Shown one piece after another: positions 24,538 through 34,228 of a stretch of 36,715 nt of DNA. Under the pieces are notes generated by a model. It searched no databases and had not been told where the DNA came from. It was given only the letters and a program-made list of their open reading frames with translations. Made by a program: the position numbers and the translations under genes. Source of the DNA: Cryomorphaceae bacterium (GTDB taxonomy: Bacteria; Bacteroidota; Bacteroidia; Flavobacteriales_D; Crocinitomicaceae); the NCBI GenBank assembly GCA_021300505.1, contig JAJTDQ010000088.1:1-36715 (forward strand), read 5' to 3'. Position 1 is the stretch's first letter; each line of letters opens with the position of its first letter.

Positions 24538-25395
24538 ATGAAAATTCACCCACTCAACACTGGAGATTTTAAACTCGATGGGGGCGCCATGTTTGGGGTC
24601 GTTCCAAAAACTATGTGGTCTAAAACCAATCCCGCTGATGAAAACAACATGTGCAATTGGTCGATGCGCTGTCTTTTGATTGAAGACGGTAACCGGTTGA
24701 TGTTGATTGATGCGGGAATTGGTGACAAGCAATCGGAAAAATTCTTTTCGCACTATTACTTGCATGGAACAGATAGTTTAGAAGGAAACCTCAAGGCACT
24801 TGGGTTTGGCAAAGATGACATTACAGATGTATTCTTGACGCATTTGCACTTTGATCACTGCGGTGGTGCCATTCAATGGAACAAGGAACACACAGGATTT
24901 GAACCCGTTTTCAAAAACGCGCATTTTTGGAGTACAGAAAATCATTGGAAATGGGCGACGGAACCCAATGCCCGTGAAAAAGCATCCTTTCTGACGGAGA
25001 ACATTCAACCCATTCAAGAAAGTGGTCAATTGAAATTCATTGAACGAACAGGGAATTACACGGCCAATGCTTTTTCAGACATGGATGTCTTGTTTGTTGA
25101 TGGTCACACCGAAAGCATGATGATTCCACACATCCGTTACCAAGGAAAAACCATCGTCTTCATGGCGGATCTTTTACCTAGTGTGGGACACATTCCACTT
25201 CCTTACGTGATGGGGTACGATACACGACCATTGATTACACTTGATGAAAAATCGAAGTTCTTGAATACAGCGTGTGACAACGAGTATATCTTATTTCTGG
25301 AGCACGATAGCATAAACGAGTGTTGCACCTTGGAGCGCACTGAGAAAGGCATTCGATTGAAAGAAACGATGCGTTTTAGCGAGTTGTTTTCTTAA
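24538..25395 (+). CDS. Metallo-beta-lactamase-fold hydrolase
   Basis: A protein of 285 aa. The metal-binding HxHxDH motif appears in VFLTHLHFDHCGG (about residue 100), a His in the lid (DGHTESMMIPH) and the Asp ligand in KTIVFMADLLPS. An N-terminal strand pattern (FGVVPKTMWSK and LLIEDGNRLMLIDAG) resembles the AHL-lactonase/quinoprotein-type subgroup of these hydrolases. The specific substrate cannot be told. The ORF track starts at GTG/ATG-like sites in the previous gene; the ATG at 24538 after the EamA stop is more likely. Its stop overlaps that of the convergent GAPDH gene inside the palindrome CTTAAG. Confidence 0.88.
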   Translation: MKIHPLNTGDFKLDGGAMFGVVPKTMWSKTNPADENNMCNWSMRCLLIEDGNRLMLIDAGIGDKQSEKFFSHYYLHGTDSLEGNLKALGFGKDDITDVFLTHLHFDHCGGAIQWNKEHTGFEPVFKNAHFWSTENHWKWATEPNAREKASFLTENIQPIQESGQLKFIERTGNYTANAFSDMDVLFVDGHTESMMIPHIRYQGKTIVFMADLLPSVGHIPLPYVMGYDTRPLITLDEKSKFLNTACDNEYILFLEHDSINECCTLERTEKGIRLKETMRFSELFS

Positions 25396-26390
25396 GACTG
25401 ACCCAACTTACGAACGAGGTCAATCAAGCGGTTGGAATACCCTGCTTCGTTGTCGTACCAACCAACCACCTTGACCATGGAGTGAACCACGGAGGTGAGT
25501 TGCGCATCAAACAGACAACTATTAGGATTTCCAATGACATCCACCGAAACGATTGGGTCTTCGGTATAGGCTAGTATTCCTTTAAGTGATGATTCCGCAG
25601 CGCGCTTCATGGCAGCATTAATCACCTCAACACTTGGAGGATTTTTCACCACCATAGTCAAATCCGTAAAGGAACCATCTGGAACGGGTACACGCACCCC
25701 ACATCCACCGATGCAACCTTCCAAATCAGGAAAAATACGCGTCAATGCTTTTGCAGCACCTGTTGTCGTCGGAACGATAGAAGTCGCAGCTGCTCGAGCA
25801 CGACGTAAATCGCGGTGTGGCGCATCGTGCAGGCGTTGGTCTGTCGTGTAACTATGTACCGTTGTGATGTACGCACTTTCGATCTCACACAATTCACGCA
25901 TGACCTTTAGCATAGGTGCTGCGTTGTTGGTTGTGCATGAGGCATTTGAAATGATGCTTTCAGAGAAATCAACAGAATCCTCATTGACTCCAAGAACAAT
26001 GGTTTGAATGTCATCTCCAATTGCTGGCGCTGAAATGATCACCCGCTTCGCACCTCCTGTTAAATGTGCTGATGCCAACTCCTTTGTCAAAAACTGACCT
26101 GTGGATTCAATGACCGTTTCCACACCGAATTTACCCCATAGAATACTCGCAGGATTTGATTCTTGAGTGAAAACAATGCGCTTTCCATTTTCGAAGATTG
26201 CAGTATTTCCTTCAATTGCAAATCCGAGTGGAAATCCTCTGTGAATGCTGTCGTATTTCAACAAGTGCATCAGTGTTTGGATATCCGAGACATCATTCAC
26301 GACTGCGACTTGAATATCATCCGATAATAACGCCAAGCGGGTAAAATACCTGCCTATTCGTCCAAAACCATTTACACCGATGTTTATCAT
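25392..26390 (-). CDS. gap: Glyceraldehyde-3-phosphate dehydrogenase, type I
   Basis: A protein of 332 aa. NAD-binding start INIGVNGFGRIGRYFTRLAL, catalytic Cys in SNASCTTNNAAPMLK, catalytic His in the segment TTVHSYTTDQRLHD, and the end motif VGWYDNEAGYSNRLIDLV. It oxidises glyceraldehyde 3-phosphate with phosphate and NAD+ to 1,3-bisphosphoglycerate in glycolysis. Asp in VVNDVSD suggests NAD preference. Length normal, no damage. Bacteroidota often carry two gap genes; whether this is the glycolytic or the gluconeogenic one cannot be said from the window. Confidence 0.95.
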   Translation of the reverse strand: MINIGVNGFGRIGRYFTRLALLSDDIQVAVVNDVSDIQTLMHLLKYDSIHRGFPLGFAIEGNTAIFENGKRIVFTQESNPASILWGKFGVETVIESTGQFLTKELASAHLTGGAKRVIISAPAIGDDIQTIVLGVNEDSVDFSESIISNASCTTNNAAPMLKVMRELCEIESAYITTVHSYTTDQRLHDAPHRDLRRARAAATSIVPTTTGAAKALTRIFPDLEGCIGGCGVRVPVPDGSFTDLTMVVKNPPSVEVINAAMKRAAESSLKGILAYTEDPIVSVDVIGNPNSCLFDAQLTSVVHSMVKVVGWYDNEAGYSNRLIDLVRKLGQS

Positions 26391-26412
26391 GTTGCTAATT
26401 TACGTATTCTCC

Positions 26413-26451
26413 AAAAAAAACATGGGACATAGATTTTATCCATGCCCCATG
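26413..26451 (-). terminator. Rho-independent terminator of the giant T9SS gene
   Basis: On the - strand a 13-bp stem (CATGGGGCATGGA with TCTATGTCCCATG, two G-T pairs), a short A/T loop and eight Ts follow the stop of the 967-aa gene. Confidence 0.85.
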
Positions 26452-26475
26452 CGCTATTTTGAATGTGTATTATCT

Positions 26476-29379
26476 TTAATACTTCACTTGAACCATTCCC
26501 TGCTTGACCACATCATTTCCACCCTCAAAAGTTGCTTTGATGATGTAGAAGTAAGTCCCTTCCTCCACAGGTGTTCCACCGGTGGTTTTACCGTCCCATT
26601 TACCTAGTGGGTCATTGTACTCGTAGATTTTGTTACCCCAACGGTTCAGAATCACACAATTAAAATCTGCGACTCCATCGAAAGTGACATAGAATGCTTC
26701 GTTACCAGCCAATGAAGACAATACAATAATGTTTGGCACCTCGATATCACAAATTTTCACACCGATTGTTGCTGTATCAGAGTATGTATGGCAAATATTC
26801 GATCCAGTTACAATGTATTCACCCGGCTGGTTAATCGTGATACTTGGTCCTGTCTCACCCGTACTCCAAACAAAGTTATCAATCGTAAAGTTTTCCTGTG
26901 CATTTATCGTGTAGGTCGAGCCTTGACAAATAATTGTATCCAACACATCGGTATAGGCATTTGGTGGGAAGGTAACCAAGGCCGTCAATGTAATGTTACA
27001 CAGATTGTCTGTATAAGTCAGCTGGTAAGTTCCCGGTGTTGACGTGTAGATCAAAGGGTTGTCGATCGTATTTACTGGATTAAAACGAATCGCAGTATCT
27101 GAAGCGGACCAAACTCCACCATCAAAAGAGACCGTATTTTCAATTTGATAAATTCCATAACAACCGATATCATCCGTAAAAATGGATGGAGGAACGATGG
27201 TCGTTAAGTTCGCAGAAACCGAATTATTGCACACATTATCTGTAAACGTAATAATATAGTTTCCTGAGCTCGACGCGGTGATTAGTGGGTTTAAGGTACT
27301 TGTTGATGGACTGAAAGATACATTGGGTGAGGATGCCGACCATACTCCGCCTGTTGAGTATACTTGCGTTCCAGCCGCCTGATAGGTTAAACTACAAAAC
27401 AATGTATCGTCAAACATCACAGGATAAGGTGGATAAATGATGTCCGAGGTCACTGTTTGGTTGCAGGAGTTATCTGTAAAACTGACAGTGTAAGTTCCTG
27501 GCGTCGAGGCGACGAAGGTAGGATTATTGGCGTTCGCATTCGGCAAGATCGTTACCTCTGGATTTGTTGTTGTCCATACACCTCCTGAAACGGAAACAGT
27601 TCCTGAAGCTGTAAATGTTAAGTCACACCCAATCGTATCAGGGAAAATTGTTGGCAATGCCAATGCAAATAGCGTTACAGTTGTATCGTATTCACATCCG
27701 AAGTTGTCGGTTACATGGTACACATAGTTGTGTGCACCCGGCGTGTTCGGTTGAACTACAATTGACGTATCGTTTTGACCTGAAATAATCGTTGGATCAT
27801 TTTCCCAATAGTCAGAAGAAATCGTATTTTGGTATCCACCCAAACCAGGGAAGAAAGAGCCGTCGAAGAACAAGCCCCACTCAAAGATGTATCCATCATC
27901 AATTGTCAAGTTATCTTGAACGTAAATTGTCCAGTTTCCGTTGATCGGACAACCTATCAAACTTGCGAACGATGTATTTGGCGCGTATACATCAGAAGGA
28001 TCCATTGAATTCCCTGTTCCGTTATTACCAGCAGCAATGGAAACAGGAACCGTATTCGTCCAGTTTGCATTCATGGCGCCAATTGTATTGAACACAGAGC
28101 TGAAGCAATATTCCCAGCCATCCCCTGGTCCACCACCTCCACTGTCATCGATTGGGTCACCAATATAGGTACCACCACCGCTTGTTCCTCCTGGCAAGAA
28201 ACCGGGAGAATAGGAGTTCATCAATTGAACAATTTGTCCTGTTGGACATTGAAGCCAAATTTCTAAGTCACCTGCATAAGAGTGTTCCATTGTGATACAC
28301 ACTTGGTTCAAGTCTTGCGCATTTGTAATTGTCGCTGTTGGCGGGAAGCCACTCATTGGAATGGATGTTTGGTATTGAATACCCGAACCATCAGGCAAAT
28401 AAGTTGTACCTGCGTATGCCCCACCCAATTGGAATGTTCCACCGGGGATATTTACACCTACAGTATCTGTAGCTGTTACCCCACCAATTAATTCGGTATT
28501 TTGCCCCATACACACTGTATCTTCAAGCGGACCAGTGCCAGCAAATATTGGCAACTGAGAAACCCTTACTTTACACAGCATACGCTCAAATTGAGGGAAC
28601 TGATCCGTAATTTTGACATCTACAAGGTAACCAGATCGTGCTGGAGGAGTAAACCAAATCGAGTCATTTGCTGGATATACACCACCGTCCGTGACATTCC
28701 AATCAAATGTTACTGTTGAGTTTACATTTTGCGAATATCCATAACCTGTTGTTTCAAGACTGTATGGGAATATAGGTTTAGCAACAAAAAGAATTGAATC
28801 ACCGAAACAAACGTCCACAAATCCTGTGTCAATAGGATTCAATGCGTTTGGACCGACACCATTCACAAATGCTTCGATGTGTGGTTCGAAAGGTTGAAAC
28901 TGATACCCACACTGCACATTTCCTAACCATCCTGTACCTTCAGCAGTTCCATTCGAAATAAATACAATGGTCAAACATCCACTTGGGTTATTCCAAGTCG
29001 CTTGATGCGTAAATCCATTAGGATTTGAAACAGAATTGTGTACACCTAAAAGTGGTGAGGCTGTACTCGGTCCGTCATAGACATAAACGAAGTCTGAGCC
29101 ATCAACGTTCCAGGTATAACCCGCATTGATACCCATGGAAATAGACATTTTCGTACCTGTAGTCAAATCTGGACAAAATACGATAGTGTCGTTATAGTTA
29201 GGCGGGTAGTTTCCCGCGCCTCCTGGATCTTGAAAGTTGGTAGAGGTGGTCCCGAAGGTATTACAGTTTGCGGTATTGGTCAATGGATAACCTGCATCAC
29301 CCATGTTAATCATTTGCGAGAATGCACCTGACACAGCAAGCATCAAGGCAGAAAATGAAAGTAGTATTCTATTCTTCAT
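26476..29379 (-). CDS. Large T9SS type B secreted protein with CUB-like, P-domain-like and Ig-like repeats
   Basis: A protein of 967 aa. Signal peptide (MKNRILLSFSALMLAVSGAFS, then Q). A CUB-like domain (about 25-160: DFVYVYDGPSTASPLL, CLTIVFISNGTAEGTGWLG) comes first. A proprotein-convertase P-like domain follows (about 300-515: VCITMEHSYAGDLEIWLQCP, NGNWTIYVQDNLTIDDGYIFEW). Three tandem repeats of about 80 residues (about 570-810) share GGVW(T/S)..., NP.(F/I).. and GTYT(V/L)(S/T)(F/Y)TDN.CN. The C-terminal 80 residues form a gliding-motility/CHU_C type B sorting domain (VILNRWGNKIYEYNDPLGKWDG, GTYFYIIKATF). Its usual PNxxxPNGDG opening reads PNIIVLSSLAGNEAF here. It is likely surface-bound or released, with an adhesive role. 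The small exported gene 2 bp upstream is probably its operon partner. Confidence 0.9.
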   Translation of the reverse strand: MKNRILLSFSALMLAVSGAFSQMINMGDAGYPLTNTANCNTFGTTSTNFQDPGGAGNYPPNYNDTIVFCPDLTTGTKMSISMGINAGYTWNVDGSDFVYVYDGPSTASPLLGVHNSVSNPNGFTHQATWNNPSGCLTIVFISNGTAEGTGWLGNVQCGYQFQPFEPHIEAFVNGVGPNALNPIDTGFVDVCFGDSILFVAKPIFPYSLETTGYGYSQNVNSTVTFDWNVTDGGVYPANDSIWFTPPARSGYLVDVKITDQFPQFERMLCKVRVSQLPIFAGTGPLEDTVCMGQNTELIGGVTATDTVGVNIPGGTFQLGGAYAGTTYLPDGSGIQYQTSIPMSGFPPTATITNAQDLNQVCITMEHSYAGDLEIWLQCPTGQIVQLMNSYSPGFLPGGTSGGGTYIGDPIDDSGGGGPGDGWEYCFSSVFNTIGAMNANWTNTVPVSIAAGNNGTGNSMDPSDVYAPNTSFASLIGCPINGNWTIYVQDNLTIDDGYIFEWGLFFDGSFFPGLGGYQNTISSDYWENDPTIISGQNDTSIVVQPNTPGAHNYVYHVTDNFGCEYDTTVTLFALALPTIFPDTIGCDLTFTASGTVSVSGGVWTTTNPEVTILPNANANNPTFVASTPGTYTVSFTDNSCNQTVTSDIIYPPYPVMFDDTLFCSLTYQAAGTQVYSTGGVWSASSPNVSFSPSTSTLNPLITASSSGNYIITFTDNVCNNSVSANLTTIVPPSIFTDDIGCYGIYQIENTVSFDGGVWSASDTAIRFNPVNTIDNPLIYTSTPGTYQLTYTDNLCNITLTALVTFPPNAYTDVLDTIICQGSTYTINAQENFTIDNFVWSTGETGPSITINQPGEYIVTGSNICHTYSDTATIGVKICDIEVPNIIVLSSLAGNEAFYVTFDGVADFNCVILNRWGNKIYEYNDPLGKWDGKTTGGTPVEEGTYFYIIKATFEGGNDVVKQGMVQVKY

Positions 29380-29381
29380 GG

Positions 29382-29715
29382 TTACTGTTTATTTTGCATT
29401 TCGTTTGTCAATACCCATTCTGATTTCACAACTAGCACTTTATCAGTTCCTTTGATGCGCAAATATTGGTTTGTCTTCTGAATTTCTAAGCCCAAAGCGA
29501 TAAAATCGACTGGTTGATTTATGTTCATTTCAATCACCCCATTCAATCCATTTTCCTTCCCTTTTGGAACGTCTGCAATGTAGCAGGCATGGTCCAATGC
29601 ATAATTGAGTAAAGTCAATTTAGCAGGGCTTGGTAAGACGCGCATCGATTTCTTGCGAAAACGCAAAAGAAGATGCGCCAAAGAAGATCGTAAACAGCAG
29701 TATTTGTTTCATCAT
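29382..29715 (-). pseudogene. Small exported protein of unknown function, frameshifted
   Basis: From ATG 29715 the frame encodes a signal peptide (MMKQILLFTIFFGASSFAFS, then Q, E, I, D, A, R, L), but it hits a stop at TGC TAA. The adjacent frame picks up at SPAKLTLLNYALDHACYIAD and continues to the stop at 29382 (YLRIKGTDKVLVVKSEW). The change lies at about 29622-29640 and needs either one extra base or a loss of 3n+2 bases. The ORF-track start at 29681 is therefore not the true start. It is probably a secreted or periplasmic protein of about 110 residues or more. I do not recognise the family. It lies 2 bp upstream of the giant T9SS gene and shares its promoter. Confidence 0.7.
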
Positions 29716-29792
29716 TTTAGTGTTGTGAACTTTAAGACCTCAAATGTTGAAAAATGGTTGCATTTGGGGATAAAGTTCCTTTTAGAGCGCCT

Positions 29793-29823
29793 CGAAAGTA
29801 AATAAATAAGGCTAATTTTGCAA
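29793..29823 (-). promoter_or_regulatory. Bacteroidota-type promoter (TTG-N20-TACTTTCG) for the 29.7-26.5 kb operon
   Basis: On the - strand TTG (29823-29821), 20 bases, then TACTTTCG (29800-29793). The spacing and -7 element equal those of the DUF2279 promoter at 3513-3543. The expected 5' leader to ATG 29715 is about 70-75 bases. Confidence 0.6.
29813..29820 (+). promoter_or_regulatory. -7 promoter element of the transketolase operon
   Basis: TAATTTTG is a full match to TAnnTTTG, about 30 bases before the ATG at 29851. It lies inside the spacer of the divergent promoter, so the two promoters interleave. Confidence 0.5.
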
Positions 29824-29850
29824 CAACTAAACAATCCTTTCTAAATTCGG

Positions 29851-30693
29851 ATGGAAACAACAGCATTGCAGCACATAGCATCTCAAGTGAGAAGAGACAT
29901 CGTTCGCATGGTAGCGGGCGTAAATTCAGGTCATCCAGGCGGATCTTTGGGATGTGCCGACTTTCTAACACTTCTGTATTTTGACCAAATGAATCACAAT
30001 GCGGAAACCTACACTATGGATGGCATTGGTCAAGATTTATTTTTTCTCTCCAACGGACATATATCTCCAGTTTGGTATAGCGTGCTAGCCCGAGCTGGAT
30101 ACTTTCCTGTGAATGAATTGGGAACTTTTAGAAAATTATCAACTCGTCTGCAAGGCCACCCTTCAACCGATAAAAAATTACCCGGCATTCGCATGGCCTC
30201 GGGTTCTCTTGGACAAGGACTTTCTGTTGCGGTCGGAGCAGCCCAAGTGAAACGTCTGAATAAAGACAACAGCATTGTGTATTGTTTGCATGGCGATGGT
30301 GAACTTCAAGAAGGACAAATTTGGGAAGCAGCAATGTATGCTTCAGCCCACAAGGTGGATAACGTCATTGCGACAATCGACTGGAACGGCCGTCAAATTG
30401 ACGGAGATGTAGAGAATGTCATATCATTGGGAGACCTTCATGCGAAATGGGCAGCATTCGGATGGGAAGTATTAACCATGGATGGTCACAACTTCACCGA
30501 CATGAAAAACACGCTAATGAAAGCAAAATCGTTATGTGGACATGGGAAACCTGTGGTGATTCTCATGAAAACGGAAATGGGGCAAGGTGTTGATTTCATG
30601 ATGGGATCTCATAAATGGCACGGAGTCGCTCCAAACCCAAGTCAACTTGAAGATGCACTCGGTCAATTGGAAGAAACTCTTGGTGACTACTAA
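29851..30693 (+). CDS. Transketolase, N-terminal (ThDP-binding) subunit
   Basis: A protein of 280 aa that corresponds to the first half of transketolase. It holds the thiamine diphosphate-binding motif (CLHGDGELQEGQIWEAAMYASAHKVDN ... TIDWNGRQ), the early SGHPGGSLGCADFLTLLY and LSNGHISPVWYSVLARAGYF, and GSLGQGLSVAVGAA. It acts in the pentose phosphate pathway, moving two-carbon units between sugar phosphates, as a complex with the C-terminal subunit. In many Bacteroidota the halves are encoded by adjacent genes. Here the partner follows only after an inserted VWA gene. The gene is intact and ends directly before the TTG start of the VWA gene. Confidence 0.93.
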   Translation: METTALQHIASQVRRDIVRMVAGVNSGHPGGSLGCADFLTLLYFDQMNHNAETYTMDGIGQDLFFLSNGHISPVWYSVLARAGYFPVNELGTFRKLSTRLQGHPSTDKKLPGIRMASGSLGQGLSVAVGAAQVKRLNKDNSIVYCLHGDGELQEGQIWEAAMYASAHKVDNVIATIDWNGRQIDGDVENVISLGDLHAKWAAFGWEVLTMDGHNFTDMKNTLMKAKSLCGHGKPVVILMKTEMGQGVDFMMGSHKWHGVAPNPSQLEDALGQLEETLGDY

Positions 30694-32049
30694 TTGAAAC
30701 GGTTACTATTCATAGCATTGGTTTTCATTTCCACTCAAAGTTTTGGGCAGGAAAAGTTGACGAGAATTCTCTTTATTCTCGATGCTTCGAATAGTATGAA
30801 CGCTGTGTGGGGTGCTAATGAAACACGGATAGAGGCGGCAAAGGATTTACTCGCAAAGGCTGTGGATAGTTTGCGGGGAACCGCCAATCTTGAAATTGCG
30901 CTCCGCGTATATGGTCATCAATCGCCAATTACAGCAACATATCAAGATTGTAACGATACGAAGCTAGAAGTTCCCTTTGGTGCGAATAATTTCGATAACG
31001 TAAAGAATAGAATTCGCTCAATAGAGGCAAAAGGTACAACTCCAATTGCACGGTCTTTAGAGGCTGCAGCTAGCGATTTCCCGGATCAGAATTCGAGAAA
31101 CATCATCATCCTGATTACAGACGGGCAAGAAGCGTGCGACAACGACCCTTGTGTGATTGCAAAAAAACTATACGATAAAGGAGTAAAAGTAACCCCCTTT
31201 GTAATCGGATTAGGGCTTGATTTGTCTTACCTAGAAAAATTCAATTGCATTGGTTCCTATACCGAAGCAGAAACAAAAGATGCCTTTAGAAATGTGTTGA
31301 AAAATGTTGTTTCAAAGGCATTGTCGAACACCACCGTTCAGATTAATTTGAACGACACAAACAAACAACCGAAAGAAACTGAAGTGACCATGTTCCTTTA
31401 TGAAGCGGGGACGAAGAATTTAAAATATACGTTTGTTCATACAATTAATCGTTATGGCAACCCTGACACCTTGGTGCTTGACCCAAACATCAAATACGAC
31501 CTGGTGGTAAACACCATTCCAAAGGTCGAAAAAAAGAACATTAGCATCACTAAAAACACACACAACACAATAGTGGTTGATGCCCCTCAAGGCTTTATAA
31601 AGGTGCGTTTTGTGAATGCAACAAAACCTTATCAAATCGATTCACGCATCATGCTGAAAGGCAATCCAAGCACCTTGAATGTTCAAAAGTTGAATGTTTC
31701 CGACAAGTACATAACTGGAAAATATGATGTCGAGGTATTGACATTGCCGAGGACTTATGCCACAGTAGATGTTACACAAAGTTCTACTTCTTATATTGAC
31801 ATTCCTGCACCCGGCACCTTGAACTGTAAATCAATAAACACTATAGTGGCGCAAGTTTTTGTTCTCCGAGAGGGTGGTGTGATCGAATGGGTTTGCAATT
31901 TAGACGAAGCAACAAAAAACTCGTTAACTCAACTTCAGCCCGGCGCGTATCGAGTGGTTTACCGCCAAAAGAACTTGCGTTCATCGACCTATACTATTCA
32001 AAAAGATTTTCGAATAAATTCCAATAAAACAACAACTTTAAACCTTTGA
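30694..32049 (+). CDS. Exported von Willebrand factor A-domain protein
   Basis: A protein of 451 aa starting at TTG directly after the transketolase stop (TAA TTG). Signal peptide [18 protein letters not shown], then Q. VWA domain at about 25-205 with a complete metal-ion-dependent adhesion site: DASNSM (DxSxS), a Thr in [11 protein letters not shown] and an Asp in [12 protein letters not shown]. The C-terminal half (about 215-451) is rich in beta structure with Ig-like or carboxypeptidase-regulatory-like repeats ([30 protein letters not shown]). I see no membrane anchor and no T9SS tag. It probably acts in the periplasm or outer membrane, binding a ligand through a divalent metal ion. Its position between two transketolase genes is unexplained. 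Confidence 0.85.
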   Translation: MKRLLFIALVFISTQSFGQEKLTRILFILDASNSMNAVWGANETRIEAAKDLLAKAVDSLRGTANLEIALRVYGHQSPITATYQDCNDTKLEVPFGANNFDNVKNRIRSIEAKGTTPIARSLEAAASDFPDQNSRNIIILITDGQEACDNDPCVIAKKLYDKGVKVTPFVIGLGLDLSYLEKFNCIGSYTEAETKDAFRNVLKNVVSKALSNTTVQINLNDTNKQPKETEVTMFLYEAGTKNLKYTFVHTINRYGNPDTLVLDPNIKYDLVVNTIPKVEKKNISITKNTHNTIVVDAPQGFIKVRFVNATKPYQIDSRIMLKGNPSTLNVQKLNVSDKYITGKYDVEVLTLPRTYATVDVTQSSTSYIDIPAPGTLNCKSINTIVAQVFVLREGGVIEWVCNLDEATKNSLTQLQPGAYRVVYRQKNLRSSTYTIQKDFRINSNKTTTLNL

Positions 32050-32051
32050 TC

Positions 32052-33011
32052 ATGACTGAATTTGAAATTCTCGGTAATAAAGACACCCGCTCAGGGTTTG
32101 GTGAAGGACTCGCTGAACTAGGGCGCACGAACGAGAATGTAGTAGCCTTGTGTGCGGACTTAACTGGATCATTGAAAATGGATGCCTTTCAAAAGGAAAA
32201 TCCAGAACGCTTTTTCCAAGTAGGAATCGCTGAAGCAAACATGATTAGCCTTGCTGCAGGAATGACCATTGGGGGAAAAATTCCTTACACAGGAACATTT
32301 GCCAATTTCTCTACAGGTCGTGTTTACGATCAAATTCGTCAGTCTGTAGCCTATTCCAAAAAAAATGTCAAAATCTGTGCTTCACATGCTGGATTAACAC
32401 TTGGTGAGGATGGTGCAACGCATCAAATTCTGGAGGACATCGGAATGATGAAGATGCTTCCTAACATGACAGTAATCGTACCTGCAGATCACAATCAAAC
32501 AAAACAAGCGACAATTGCGATTGCGGCTCATGAAGGTCCAGTTTACTTACGTTTTGGTCGTCCGGTAATGCCTATTTTCGTTAAACCAGATGCAAACTTC
32601 GTCATCGGTAAAGCAGATCTATTAACTGAAGGTACCGATGTCACCATCATCGCGTGTGGTCACTTGGTTTGGAAATCTATCGAAGCATTGAAGGCACTGG
32701 AAGAAGCTGGTATTTCAGTGGAATTGATCAACATGCACACGATCAAGCCACTCGATACAGACGCGATCATGAAATCAATTGCGAAGACAGGTTGCGTTGT
32801 AACTGCTGAAGAACATATGATGCATGGTGGACTTGGTGATTCTGTTGCACAATTCCTTTCTCGCACAAACCCTGTTCCTCAAGAATATGTCGCTGTGAAC
32901 GACACATTTGGAGAAAGTGGAACACCGATGGAGTTGATGACGAAATATAGCATTGACACGCAAGATGTCATCAACGCTGTTCACAAGGTACTGGCGCGCA
33001 AAAACGCATAA
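32052..33011 (+). CDS. Transketolase, C-terminal (pyrimidine-binding) subunit
   Basis: A protein of 319 aa that matches the second half of transketolase: the Pyr domain with [41 protein letters not shown] (holding the catalytic Glu in GIAEANM), [22 protein letters not shown] and [14 protein letters not shown], then a C-terminal domain ([27 protein letters not shown]). It completes the enzyme encoded by the gene at 29851. The ORF-track start is a TTG; ATG 32052 follows the VWA stop closely. It is intact. The VWA gene between the two subunits implies one transcript. Confidence 0.93.
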   Translation: MTEFEILGNKDTRSGFGEGLAELGRTNENVVALCADLTGSLKMDAFQKENPERFFQVGIAEANMISLAAGMTIGGKIPYTGTFANFSTGRVYDQIRQSVAYSKKNVKICASHAGLTLGEDGATHQILEDIGMMKMLPNMTVIVPADHNQTKQATIAIAAHEGPVYLRFGRPVMPIFVKPDANFVIGKADLLTEGTDVTIIACGHLVWKSIEALKALEEAGISVELINMHTIKPLDTDAIMKSIAKTGCVVTAEEHMMHGGLGDSVAQFLSRTNPVPQEYVAVNDTFGESGTPMELMTKYSIDTQDVINAVHKVLARKNA

Positions 33012-33037
33012 CTCTACTCGTCTAAATTCAAGGTTCA

Positions 33038-34228
33038 ATGTCTCGCGAAGATGATTTTATTCAGTTGCTTGGACAAACAAACCAGCATCCCTTTTTGATC
33101 GATGTAGATCGAGCTGAAGGAATATACATTTACGATAAGTCAGGGAAGTCTTACATGGATATGATTTCTGGTGTTGCCGTGAATAACATTGGACACCGAC
33201 ATCCAAAGGTTGTACAAGCCATTCATCGGCAAGTCGATCAATACCTGCACGTGATGGTCTATGGCGAATACATTCAAGATGCACCATTGCACTTGGCGAA
33301 ACGCCTTGTCGACATTTTACCAGAAAAATTGAATGCTGTTTATATGGTTAATTCCGGAACGGAAGCCAATGAAGCAGCTCTCAAATTAGCAAAGCGCGTA
33401 ACGGGACGAACAGAGCTTGTTTCCTTTCGAGGTTCTTACCACGGAAGTACACACGGGTCATTGAGCGTTTCCGGCAACGAGGTGAAAAAACAAAAATTCA
33501 GACCCCTACTACCTGACGTTCGTTTTTTGAGATTCAATGAAATCGAAGACCTTGAATACATCACCGAGCGAACAGCAGGCGTAATTATCGAAACCATTCA
33601 AGGAGATGCGGGTGTTCGTATTCCTTCAAAAGAGTTTTTACACGCCCTTAGGCAACGCTGCTCTGCGGTTGGTGCTCAACTTATATTTGACGAAATTCAA
33701 TGTGGACTTGGACGCACCGGAAGAAACTTTGCCTTTGAACATTTCAACGTTCATCCAGATATTTTGACACTAGGGAAAGCCCTTGGGGGAGGAATGCCCG
33801 TTGGCGCTTTAGTTTCTTCTCGTGAAAATCTTTGGGAATTCACTTATGCTCCAATGCTTGGTCATATCACTACCTTTGGAGGTCATCCTGTTATTTGCGC
33901 GGCATCAGATGCCTTCATAGATGTTTTGACGAGTGAAATTGATTACGCTGAAGTTGAACGGTTAGGAGGCCTATTGGAAGCGCTCATCGGGCAGCAAAAA
34001 GAAATTCATGCGATTCGTCGCATTGGGATGATGTTCGCCTTTGACATGGTATCGAGCGAAAGAGTGCAGCGTGTTGTCGATCGATGCCTGGACCAAGGAT
34101 TGATCAGTTTTTGGTTCTTGTCTCACCCCTACAGCTTCAGACTTTCACCACCTTTAACAATTACAGAGGAAGAGATTCGGAAGGCAGCAAGTATCATTTG
34201 CGAAGCCATTGAATCAACAAAAGAATGA
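33038..34228 (+). CDS. Class III PLP-dependent aminotransferase (acetylornithine/ornithine aminotransferase-like)
   Basis: A protein of 396 aa. Family features in order: YMDMISGVAVNNIGHRHPKVV, VNSGTEANEAALKLAKR (phosphate cup), FRGSYHGSTHGSL, GVIIETIQGDAGV, LIFDEIQCGLGRTG (Asp holding the PLP ring) and the PLP-lysine in LTLGKALGGGMPVGALVS. The C-terminal part is typical. Such enzymes transfer an amino group from acetylornithine, ornithine or 4-aminobutyrate to 2-oxoglutarate. No arginine-biosynthesis gene is adjacent, so the substrate remains open. The gene is 26 bp after the transketolase subunit and overlaps the next gene by 4 bp (ATGA). Confidence 0.88.
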   Translation: MSREDDFIQLLGQTNQHPFLIDVDRAEGIYIYDKSGKSYMDMISGVAVNNIGHRHPKVVQAIHRQVDQYLHVMVYGEYIQDAPLHLAKRLVDILPEKLNAVYMVNSGTEANEAALKLAKRVTGRTELVSFRGSYHGSTHGSLSVSGNEVKKQKFRPLLPDVRFLRFNEIEDLEYITERTAGVIIETIQGDAGVRIPSKEFLHALRQRCSAVGAQLIFDEIQCGLGRTGRNFAFEHFNVHPDILTLGKALGGGMPVGALVSSRENLWEFTYAPMLGHITTFGGHPVICAASDAFIDVLTSEIDYAEVERLGGLLEALIGQQKEIHAIRRIGMMFAFDMVSSERVQRVVDRCLDQGLISFWFLSHPYSFRLSPPLTITEEEIRKAASIICEAIESTKE

